A stretch of 6,601 nt of DNA from Planctomycetaceae bacterium (GTDB lineage: Bacteria > Planctomycetota > Planctomycetia > Pirellulales > Thermoguttaceae): positions 1 to 6,601 of the forward strand of contig JAIROD010000523.1 of the NCBI GenBank assembly GCA_031257725.1. The letters run 5' to 3'. Both the position numbers and the translations under genes were made by a program. Shown in pieces: positions 1 through 6,006 of the stretch (position 1 is its first letter; each line of letters opens with the position of its first letter). Below the pieces are notes generated by a model. That model was not told where the DNA came from and ran no database searches. It worked only from the letters and a program-made list of their open reading frames with translations.

Positions 1-210
1 GCGATTCAAGTCCAATCGCTGGCGATTCAAGTCCAATCGCCGGCGATTCAAGTCCAATCGCCGGCGATTTAAGTCCAATCGCTGGCGATTCAAGTCCAAT
101 CGCCGGCGATTCAAATCCAGTCGTCGGCAATTCAAGTCCAATCGCCGACGATTCAAGTTCAATCGCCGGCGATTGAAATCCAGTCGTCGGCAATTCAAGT
201 CCAATCGCCG
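1..210. repeat. 21-bp palindromic tandem array, 10 units, open at the left edge
   Basis: Ten head-to-tail 21-bp units fill this stretch without a gap, and the array is already in progress at base 1, so it continues outside the window. Each unit is an inverted repeat: arm GGCGATT, 7-nt centre CAAGTCC, arm AATCGCC. Because units abut, each junction is also a palindrome (AATCGCC next to GGCGATT). Units 2, 3 and 5 are identical; the others carry one to four changes. Units 6 and 9 share the same block of changes, as do units 7 and 10, so a 63-bp three-unit block was duplicated after the single unit. There are no unique spacers, so this is not CRISPR. Two frames remain open through all units, one per strand, but no start codon is visible; coding is not established. 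Confidence 0.95.
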
Positions 211-296
211 GAAAGTGAACGTTAGTCATTGGAGATTAATCCTATACCTTTATATTCGGAAACGTAATATATTCCTGAGAGATTCCTTTTTAACAG

Positions 297-1505
297 TTAG
301 CCGCGTCGGGCGTTGAATGAGGTTGTTCGGCGGGATTCGATCAGCCAGGTGCGCCATGCGTTTTTATGGTATTGAAAATTGACTCCGGTAAGTTTGATCA
401 GGGCGTTCAAAACTTCTTGATTTTGACTGGTCTGAACTTCTTTTACTTTGTGACTTCCCCAACCAAATTGTGTTCCGCTCATGCCGTTCAAATTACCGAA
501 AGCCGGTCCCGGAGCGTTGACGATTTTAGTTTCCGTATGCGCCGTTATTAACGCATCAATAAGTTGCGGCAATGCCGAACGTCCGCCAATTTCCCCCAAC
601 GCCAATGCTGCGGCGTTAATTGTTGCAACATCATTGTATTGCGGATTCAAATGAGAGGCGTAAAACCCGACCAACGCTTGTTTGGCGGAAACATGTTTGC
701 GAATTTCATCAAAACATGTCCGGCGAACTTCGGCATTTTCGCGTATGTTCATTGACCAACGGGCAATATTATGAAGAGCCGGCGACGTTCCGATGTTTGA
801 AAGGGCTTTGAGTAACAAAATGCGTGTATCTTCGTTTTGTTCTGCGGATAACGCTTTCCACAACGCGGTTATTGCCAATGGATCCGTCACCGCCAGAATT
901 TCACTTTTCGCTTTGGCATGATTCGGTAACACTTTTCGCCATGCATCAATTGTTTTCTCCCAATCAATTTCCGCTTGTTTCCGTTTTTCGAGCATCTGTT
1001 CGACATCGATTTGCTGCTGTGTTTTCCAACTTCCGTTACGTTTTACTAATCCGCGGCTGCCCAGTAATTCCTGTCGTGTAGTCCATGAGCCATCTTCGCC
1101 TTTGATGTATCCAAGAACATTTCGTGCGGTTTTGTGTTCGGGATCATGTTCCAAAATTTGGTTCCAGTGTCGGCGTGATAATTCCGGTAACTGATGATGA
1201 CTACACCATTCGGCAATTTTCAGATGATTCTCAATCGTGTCTTCTTCAAACGGTGCAAAAGCATTGTATTCGAGCATTGCTTCGCGTTCCCCTTTGGTTG
1301 GGCGGTCAATATATTTCGACGCAATACCAATTTCCAAACCATCGCCAACCTGAATCTGATACGTTTTTCGTGGAACTTCCTCTGTATTGAGGAGTTCCCC
1401 CTTAATTTTCCCGCCGTCCTTTAATAAATACTCGTCGGCGCAAAGAAACGTCAACTCCGTAAAAAAGGAAAAACAGAAACAAAAAAATAAATGTCTTGTT
1501 TGCAT
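297..1505 (-). CDS. Exported HEAT-repeat protein of planctomycete type
   Basis: A 402-residue protein, probably secreted or periplasmic, with no assigned reaction. Residues 1-23 form a Phe-rich Sec signal with likely cleavage after Leu-Cys-Ala; the Cys there is not in a good lipobox. Residues 26-68 look like a small beta region (LLKDGGKIKGELLN). Residues 85-165 are a TPR-like helical part followed by two short GSW-containing motifs (DGSWTTRQEL, NGSWKTQQQI), a combination common in planctomycete exported proteins. Residues 205-320 are HEAT-like helices (TRILLLKALSNIGT, NAAALALGEIGGRSALPQLIDAL), and the end (ALIKLTGVNFQYHKNAWRTWL) is the usual last HEAT-like motif of this group. HEAT repeats generally bind partners, so a scaffold role is inferred. 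The ATG is preceded by TAAGGT about 8 nt upstream, a modest ribosome site. The 107-bp repeat array lies directly upstream, so any promoter must sit in or next to it. I saw no clear terminator after the stop. Confidence 0.85.
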   Translation of the reverse strand: MQTRHLFFCFCFSFFTELTFLCADEYLLKDGGKIKGELLNTEEVPRKTYQIQVGDGLEIGIASKYIDRPTKGEREAMLEYNAFAPFEEDTIENHLKIAEWCSHHQLPELSRRHWNQILEHDPEHKTARNVLGYIKGEDGSWTTRQELLGSRGLVKRNGSWKTQQQIDVEQMLEKRKQAEIDWEKTIDAWRKVLPNHAKAKSEILAVTDPLAITALWKALSAEQNEDTRILLLKALSNIGTSPALHNIARWSMNIRENAEVRRTCFDEIRKHVSAKQALVGFYASHLNPQYNDVATINAAALALGEIGGRSALPQLIDALITAHTETKIVNAPGPAFGNLNGMSGTQFGWGSHKVKEVQTSQNQEVLNALIKLTGVNFQYHKNAWRTWLIESRRTTSFNARRG

Positions 1506-1532
1506 CGTATTTACCTTATTTTTTTAACAAAA

Positions 1533-2062
1533 GGTAATCTCTAATAAATCAGCATTTACCGAAAGTTAACGGCGTGGGCTTGCCCCGCGTTGTTAGGCTT
1601 AACCTTAAAACACGGGGTAAACCCCGTCGTTAACTATTAGGGAATCTCTGATAATTCAGGCTTTATCGAACGTTAACGGCGTGGGCTTGCCCCGCGTTGT
1701 TCGTCTTAACCATAAAACACTGGGTAACCCCCGTCGTGAACTATTAGGGAATCTCTCATAATTCAGACTTTATCGAACGTTAACGGCGTGGGCTTGCCCC
1801 GCGTTGTTAGGCTTAACCCCAAAACACAGGGTAAACCTCGTCATCAACTATTAGTGAATCTCTTATCATTCAGACGTTACCGAACGTTAACGGCGTGGGC
1901 TTGCCTCGCGTTGTTCGACTTAACCTTAAAACACGGGGTAAACCCCGTCGTTAACTATTAGGGAATCTCTAATAATTCAGGCTTTATCGAACGTTAACGG
2001 CGTGGGCTTGCCCCGCGTTGTTCGACTTAACCTTAAAACACGGGGTAAACCCCGTCGTTAAC
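1533..2062. repeat. 107-bp tandem array, five copies of a 70-bp double-hairpin element
   Basis: Five units start at 1565, 1672, 1779, 1886 and 1993, an exact 107-bp period. Each has a 70-bp element bounded by GTTAAC at both ends and a 37-bp linker; the last copy ends at 2062, and a diverged linker precedes the first (from 1533). Within an element, GTTAACG pairs with CGTTAAC and encloses two hairpins: CGTGGG/CCCGCG with loop CTTGC, and ACGGGG/CCCCGT with loop TAAA. The two halves are themselves inverted copies of each other (consensus GTTAACGRCGKGGGYTTR, then CCCCGY). The left arm is nearly invariant in all five copies, while the right arm has decayed in copies 2 and 3. Copies 4 and 5 are the closest pair. 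The linkers are near-identical, which rules out CRISPR. The array fills the gap between two same-strand genes and has no convincing ORF. Confidence 0.95.
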
Positions 2063-2126
2063 GATTAAGTAATAGGCTAAAAATAAAAAATTGAATGATG
2101 AGAGAGATACCTAAAACAACGAAAGA

Positions 2127-2204
2127 TTATATCAAAACATTGACCGTCTGAAAATCATACCGCAGAACCCAAAGCATCAAACCAACCAACACGCATCTGA
2201 TCAT
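2127..2204 (-). CDS. Possible 25-residue hydrophobic peptide
   Basis: A short reading frame starts with ATG at 2204 and ends in TAA. It encodes M-I-R-C followed by VLVGLMLWVL and a polar tail RYDFQTVNVLI. It is preceded by AAGGGAG (2214-2220), a good Shine-Dalgarno sequence 9 nt from the ATG. The peptide could form one membrane helix with a basic residue before it. It lies 73 bp behind the phosphotransferase-fold gene on the same strand. I do not recognise a family; frames of this length arise by chance, and the ribosome site is the only real support. Confidence 0.25.
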   Translation of the reverse strand: MIRCVLVGLMLWVLRYDFQTVNVLI

Positions 2205-2277
2205 CAACAGTTGCTCCCTTATTTTTTCGTAGGAACGATTATAAGTTGCATACGATACAAATTCCGAAATTGGTTCC

Positions 2278-3330
2278 TTAGGCGATAATTCTGTTGCAAT
2301 TTTTATTTTCCAGACGAAAAATACAAGATTCCAACCGCCGAATCATTTCATTCTGTTGACGATCCGTCAATAATTTTTTTTCAAGAAAAAGCTGAGACAG
2401 ATATTGAAGTCCTTCTAACAAAACGAGAGTTTGGTCAAAAATCTGAACGATAAAAAGTTCATCGGCGGAAAGAGTGCGGATACTTTGATAGGCTTTCAAT
2501 CCGAGAGTCCACAATGTATTATCCGAAATGCTTGCGGAACCAAGCAGCGAGGCAATATCCAATGCAACACTGTCAACAGTAATTTCCTTAAAATCAATCA
2601 TTCCGTAAACGCCGTTGTCATCAAAACGTACATGCCGCCATAAAGCGTTGCCGATTACCGGCTGAACCGGAATCAGAAAACAGGCGGCATGGGTCAAAAG
2701 AGATAAACAACGTCCGCTCAAGGGAACGATCAGACTCAAAAAAGTTAGTCCTAATTTTGCTAATCGTGCTTCTTCGAGGGTGGAAGGATTAGATCGGCTT
2801 GTCAGTAATATCTGGTTCAGTCGGTTAAAATGTTTAGGAACCCAATTTTTCCAAAGTGTTAATTGTGATCGAATACGTAAAGAGGTTGAAACAGGCAAAT
2901 TGGGTAGAGGAAAACCGGAAACGGCGAGATGAAATTGAGCCAAGGCCATCATTGCCGAAATGACATGGAATTGTTTTTGATCTGATAACTCTGCTTCTGT
3001 CTCAAAACCGTCAAACCAGGGCAACAATTCCCAATAGGAACCGTCAAATTCCACAAATCCTTTGTGAGTTTTTGTTTCCAACGGAAGAGGAACAAAATCA
3101 ATACCTTCGTATGCGGCGGTCCATAAGACCGCTTGAATAAACTGTAGCTGATCTTGTCCCGGTTTTCCTTTGGGCCATCGGCGCAAGCAGAAAAACTCTT
3201 TTGATGATTCTATTCTCCAATATCTGCATGAGCCAAGAGATGCCGACGGATCAAGAGGAAATAAATCTTCCGGCCGAAAATCTTTTGGATAAGCGGAGAG
3301 AACGTGTTCAACAATTTGCCCCGTTATCAT
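2278..3330 (-). CDS. Divergent phosphotransferase (APH/choline-kinase fold) protein
   Basis: Read from the ATG at 3330 this is a 350-residue protein with the two-lobe aminoglycoside-phosphotransferase-like fold. Numbering here counts from the upstream TTG at 3402 (374 residues). The N-lobe has FCLRRWPKG (71-80), where a basic residue would contact ATP, and the hinge-like YWELLPWFDG (123-132). The C-lobe has RHVRFDDNGVYGMIDFKEI (256-274), in which Asp270 of IDF matches the metal-binding Asp of the family, followed by DSVALDIASLLGS. The catalytic HGDxxxxN motif expected about 12-15 residues before IDF is absent; W-R-H-V stands there. It may be inactive or use other residues; the substrate is unknown. 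I prefer the ATG because its first residues (MITGQIVEHVLSAYP) look like the usual start of relatives and a weak GGA lies upstream, while the TTG has no ribosome site. It is separated by large gaps from both neighbours. Confidence 0.7.
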   Translation of the reverse strand: MITGQIVEHVLSAYPKDFRPEDLFPLDPSASLGSCRYWRIESSKEFFCLRRWPKGKPGQDQLQFIQAVLWTAAYEGIDFVPLPLETKTHKGFVEFDGSYWELLPWFDGFETEAELSDQKQFHVISAMMALAQFHLAVSGFPLPNLPVSTSLRIRSQLTLWKNWVPKHFNRLNQILLTSRSNPSTLEEARLAKLGLTFLSLIVPLSGRCLSLLTHAACFLIPVQPVIGNALWRHVRFDDNGVYGMIDFKEITVDSVALDIASLLGSASISDNTLWTLGLKAYQSIRTLSADELFIVQIFDQTLVLLEGLQYLSQLFLEKKLLTDRQQNEMIRRLESCIFRLENKNCNRIIA

Positions 3331-3834
3331 ATTTTGGTGATCCGTTAAATGTAAGTGGTTCCGACAATACCTCACAATGAAGAACGTTAAACATTCTTCC
3401 AAAATCGTAATCGGACGATAAGGACTTCAAAGGAAATCTTTTTTTGGTTTTTTTACAAAATCATTGTAAGAAACTCCAAATAAGTAACAAGTTGCGTCAA
3501 TTGTAAAAGTTGAACCGCCTACAAAATTTGAATCATCTCCGAAAGATAGGGCAAAGACAAAGAATGATCATTATCCACAATTGTGTTGGTTTGGAGTGAT
3601 TTTGACAGATAGGGACAGTTGAGTCTCCGTGTAGGTGCAACTATTCACTATTCATTATCAACTACTCAGACACTTCATGAGAAGGGATCGCACAACGGTG
3701 ATTGGTGGAGAAAATGGTGGGAAGAGAACAAGAATCACATAAAATACCAAAACAACCTAAAATTTTGACACGTTTTAACACACCAGTCTCTGAACACTAG
3801 AAAATTTTTTTGTTGTCCTTTTCGTATAATTTTT
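3331..3834. other. Gene-free AT-rich spacer
   Basis: About 500 bases between the phosphotransferase-fold gene and mutY. I see no credible ORF, tRNA or terminator hairpin. It holds homopolymer T runs near 3439-3454 and 3804-3811, a 10-bp perfect palindrome CACAATTGTG (3576-3585), and the candidate promoter described separately. The first 72 bases (3331-3402) would be coding if the alternative TTG start were used. Confidence 0.6.
3463..3490 (-). promoter_or_regulatory. Candidate promoter of the phosphotransferase-fold gene
   Basis: Read on the minus strand, TTGTTA (-35-like, 4 of 6 matches) is followed after 16 nt by TACAAT (-10-like, 5 of 6 matches). It lies about 130 bp before the preferred ATG and 60 bp before the alternative TTG. 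The region is AT-rich, so chance matches are likely. Confidence 0.2.
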
Positions 3835-3884
3835 GTGTGTTTCGTGAAATTTAGTGTGTTTCGTGAAATTTAGTGTGTTTCGTG
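3835..3884. repeat. 19-bp direct repeats abutting the mutY stop codon
   Basis: Two perfect copies of GTGTGTTTCGTGAAATTTA (3835-3853 and 3854-3872) are followed by a 12-bp partial copy, GTGTGTTTCGTG (3873-3884). The array ends one base before the mutY stop codon on the minus strand. The repeat is not self-complementary and gives no hairpin, so it is not an intrinsic terminator. Confidence 0.9.
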
Positions 3885-3885
3885 T

Positions 3886-4995
3886 TTAAAATAGACAGTT
3901 ACACCTCACACTCAATTTTCGTCCGGTGGAATTGAGAGGAATCTGTCGGAGTTCTGAAGGCGTAACCCATCGGAGTTCATACGGTTTGGAGTTTTTCGGT
4001 GATGCAATTTTGCCGTGATTTATTCCTTCACAAAAAAGTAAGGTAATCCGAAAACGAGTTACGGAATGTTTTATTGTTTCGAGGAGTTTTCCCGGTTCAA
4101 GGCGGTAACCGGTGATCAACGCCAATCGTTCACAAAATTCCTGATCTGTTGCAATCTTATTGTGTTGTTCGGCGTTGGTTTCCGCTCTTGGAAAATCCCA
4201 CAATCCAGCCCATCGAACCCCTTCGGGATACCGAACCAATAAAATTTTTCCTTGTTTCCGTACCAAAAGGGCAACTTCTGTCCGGTATTCTTTTTGCTCT
4301 TTAGCTTTCTGATACGGAATTTCCGATTGAAGCCCATGTTTTGCCGTTTCACAAAACCGGACAACCGGACAACAAAGACATCGCGGTTCCTGATAGGTAC
4401 AAATAAGACTGCCAATATCCATCAACGCCTGATTAAAACGTCCGGCATTTTTTTTCGGCAAAATTTCTTCGGCAAATTCCCAAAGTCGGGTGTTGGCGGC
4501 ATGTTGGGTTGGATCGGCTTTGAGGGCTAAAAGTCGGGCATGCAGCCGAATGGTGTTGGCTTCGAGAATTGGTTGACGTTGATCAAAGGCAATTGAGAGA
4601 ATGGCTCCTGCGGTGTAACGTCCAACACCGGGCAAACTCAACACTTCGTCAGGATTATTCGGAAACACTCCGCCAAACCGTTTCATAATTTCCTGCGCCG
4701 CCCGATGCATTTGCACACAACGACGATAATATCCAAGTCCTTCCCACAACCGATTCACTTCATCAATCGGAGCGGCGGCAAGTTCGGCAACTGTTGGAAA
4801 TCGTTTCACAAACCGGTCAAAATAACCCTCAACCGTTTTCGTAGTTGTTTGTTGAAGCATAATTTCGCTTACCCAAACTCGATACGGATCAATATTTTTT
4901 TCGGTACTGCGCCATGGGAGTGATCGGGAATACTCCGCATACCACGCGAAAACACGACGACGAAAGGTAACGTAATTTATTGGTGTAACGGTCAT
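3886..4995 (-). CDS. mutY: A/G-specific adenine DNA glycosylase MutY
   Basis: A 369-residue base-excision repair enzyme that removes adenine mispaired with 8-oxoguanine in the cytoplasm. The layout is complete. The HhH-GPD domain holds the catalytic Glu44 in WVSEIMLQQT and the helix-hairpin-helix LPGVGRYTAGAIL (121-133). A 4Fe-4S cluster is bound by Cys199, 206, 209 and 215 (C-x6-C-x2-C-x5-C). A C-terminal NUDIX-like recognition domain spans about 238-360 (LLVRYPEGVRWAGLWDFPRA). Two positions are unusual. The second catalytic acid, Asp138 in E. coli (PILDGN), is Glu145 here (PILEAN), and the 8-oxoG-reading FSH loop is VTR at 312-314 after a conserved His310. Length is normal. The ATG gives the usual N-terminus before LPWR (26-29), but no Shine-Dalgarno sequence is visible, and a near-copy of the start region lies just upstream. 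It stands alone, with long gaps on both sides. Confidence 0.96.
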   Translation of the reverse strand: MTVTPINYVTFRRRVFAWYAEYSRSLPWRSTEKNIDPYRVWVSEIMLQQTTTKTVEGYFDRFVKRFPTVAELAAAPIDEVNRLWEGLGYYRRCVQMHRAAQEIMKRFGGVFPNNPDEVLSLPGVGRYTAGAILSIAFDQRQPILEANTIRLHARLLALKADPTQHAANTRLWEFAEEILPKKNAGRFNQALMDIGSLICTYQEPRCLCCPVVRFCETAKHGLQSEIPYQKAKEQKEYRTEVALLVRKQGKILLVRYPEGVRWAGLWDFPRAETNAEQHNKIATDQEFCERLALITGYRLEPGKLLETIKHSVTRFRITLLFCEGINHGKIASPKNSKPYELRWVTPSELRQIPLNSTGRKLSVRCNCLF

Positions 4996-5014
4996 TTTAG
5001 GGTGTACCGGTCAT
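4977..5014. repeat. Imperfect 19-bp tandem duplication over the mutY start
   Basis: TTATTGGTGTAACGGTCAT (4977-4995) and TTTAGGGTGTACCGGTCAT (4996-5014) match at 15 of 19 positions. On the minus strand each begins with ATGACCG. The upstream copy therefore offers a second ATG that reads M-T-G-T-P and stops in TAA just before the real mutY start. The duplication may have created a five-codon leader, or may be chance decay of a repeat. Confidence 0.55.
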
Positions 5015-5054
5015 AAATCAATTTCAAGCCGCACTGAGGCGACATGATGAATAA

Positions 5055-5083
5055 CCGGCGGTGAAGTGCAGCGCAACCGCCGG
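5055..5083. repeat. GC-rich stem-loop upstream of mutY
   Basis: CCGGCGGT (5055-5062) and ACCGCCGG (5076-5083) form a perfect 8-bp stem around a 13-nt loop, GAAGTGCAGCGCA. It stands out from an AT-rich surround. There is no T-run on either side, so it is not a typical intrinsic terminator; it resembles a single REP-type interspersed palindrome. It lies about 60 bp upstream of the mutY start codon, in its 5' untranslated or promoter region. Confidence 0.65.
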
Positions 5084-5196
5084 ATAGTTTAAAGTGAGAT
5101 GATTCTAGCAAATTACCGAAAGAACGCAAGACAACACCGTTAGCGATTAGAAAACATTTCCGTTGTTACGTTGTAACCGTTCAGTGGTTATTATTT

Positions 5197-5420
5197 GTAA
5201 CTATTCCGTAGCGATTCTATTGTTTGTCATTAGGCTAATAATTACAAGGTAGGCGACCGTAGGTGAAAACCTTTCGCCGAAAGGTTTTCACCCACGGTTG
5301 GTTGGCGTACTCGCCGACTTGACCTTGTTTACAAATGGAAATTAAAAAACAACCGTTGCGGCCTTTCGGCAAAAAGTTGCCTATCTGACATTACAAACAT
5401 GATCGCTACTGAATAGTTAC
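5197..5420. mobile_element. Non-coding MITE-like element with 19-bp terminal inverted repeats
   Basis: The ends are GTAACTATTCCGTAGCGAT (5197-5215) and ATCGCTACTGAATAGTTAC (5402-5420), inverted copies matching at 18 of 19 positions. Inside, ACAAGGT (5244-5250) pairs with ACCTTGT (5322-5328), GGCGA (5252-5256) with TCGCC (5311-5315), and a perfect 15-bp inverted repeat with a single central base spans 5262-5292. It can therefore fold into a long branched hairpin. There is no meaningful ORF, which fits a miniature inverted-repeat element mobilised in trans. Ends starting GTAA recall IS66-type termini, a weak hint. No 8-bp target duplication is visible at these borders. A diverged second copy of the left end lies at 5173-5187 (12 of 15 matches). 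The right end is 13 bp behind the lipoprotein stop codon. Confidence 0.6.
5262..5292. repeat. 15-bp perfect inverted repeat with one-base centre
   Basis: GGTGAAAACCTTTCG (5262-5276), one C, then CGAAAGGTTTTCACC (5278-5292). This is the strongest hairpin in the window and could extrude as a cruciform or act as a rho-independent-like structure, but no U-tract follows on either strand. It is the core of the larger element at 5197-5420. Confidence 0.9.
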
Positions 5421-5433
5421 CTTTTTTTCTGTT

Positions 5434-5934
5434 TTAATCGAGTTGAAAATTGATAACATTTTCATTTTTATTTTCGACAACAGCATTCAAGGGAGACTTG
5501 GTTTGATTGGCATACTTTTCCGGTAAAAGATTTTTTGTTTTTTCCGGTGTGGGAGGTTTGGAATATTGACGTTTGACATATTCTTCGTTGGTGATTCTTC
5601 CAGCCTCCAAATCTTCACGATTTTTGTCTATGGGTTTCTCGGTTTTTTTAATGGTAACCCGATATTGACCGGGTTTGGTTCCTGTTCCGCCGACCAGAGA
5701 ATTGACTGCGGTCAGAGAATACTTTCCTTGTGCATCAGTAAATCCGGATGCCGAAACTCCCGAATCATCCAGCGGAAAGAAAGTAACCCGAGATCCTTCT
5801 ACAGGTGAACCGTTGAAAAAAACGGTTCCGGTAACATTACGAAATTCAGGATTGGTTTTATCTGCCTGACAACCCGATATTATTCCTGTTATAAAAATAA
5901 CAAGGAAAATCAAACTTTTTTGTGAATATCTCAT
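5434..5934 (-). CDS. Small lipoprotein with carboxypeptidase-regulatory-like domain
   Basis: A 166-residue exported lipoprotein. The signal has Arg and Lys near the start, a hydrophobic core (LIFLVIFITGI) and a lipobox ISGC with the lipidated Cys at 22. Residues 33-98 form the beta-sandwich typical of the carboxypeptidase regulatory-like fold (VTGTVFFNGSPVEGSRVTFFP, ASGFTDAQGKYSL, GTKPGQYRVTIKK). A charged linker (about 98-134) leads to the conserved tail NLLPEKYANQTKSPL and a last strand NVINFQLD. Proteins of this kind are abundant in planctomycetes and are usually encoded directly after a DUF1559 gene, as here: the DUF1559 remnant ends 173 bp upstream on the same strand. The role is unknown; surface attachment or envelope structure is an inference. 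The start has no clear Shine-Dalgarno sequence. Since the IS3 element has cut the DUF1559 gene, any promoter before that gene would now be separated from this one. Confidence 0.88.
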   Translation of the reverse strand: MRYSQKSLIFLVIFITGIISGCQADKTNPEFRNVTGTVFFNGSPVEGSRVTFFPLDDSGVSASGFTDAQGKYSLTAVNSLVGGTGTKPGQYRVTIKKTEKPIDKNREDLEAGRITNEEYVKRQYSKPPTPEKTKNLLPEKYANQTKSPLNAVVENKNENVINFQLD

Positions 5935-6006
5935 ATAAATTTTATTGGGGTTATTGAATTTAAAAACAAGTATTGATTGGTTAATTGGTAGGTAACTGGA
6001 GAAAAC

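Noticed and set aside
1..210. CRISPR array
   Set aside because: The units abut with no unique spacers; repeat length and layout are those of a simple tandem repeat.
366..1424. Several plus-strand ORFs of 61-88 codons
   Set aside because: They lie antisense within the HEAT-repeat gene, have no ribosome sites and no recognisable domains; they are shadows of the minus-strand frame.
297..1505. Lipoprotein signal on the HEAT-repeat protein
   Set aside because: The Cys at residue 22 is preceded by Leu instead of Gly, Ala or Ser, so the lipobox is poor; a type I signal is more likely.
1533..2062. CRISPR array or tandem small-RNA genes
   Set aside because: The 37-bp linkers are near-identical between copies, so they are not acquired spacers. 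No promoter or terminator pattern per unit was seen, so RNA genes cannot be claimed.
3825..3830. Perfect TATAAT on the plus strand
   Set aside because: There is no matching -35 element and no plus-strand gene downstream; the surrounding sequence is AT-rich.
4116..4923. Overlapping ORFs within mutY on both strands
   Set aside because: MutY is complete with all domains in its own frame; these frames show no family features.
5262..5292. Intrinsic terminator for the lipoprotein gene or mutY
   Set aside because: The hairpin is very strong but lacks a following U-tract on both strands and is about 140 bp beyond the lipoprotein stop; it belongs to the larger inverted-repeat element.
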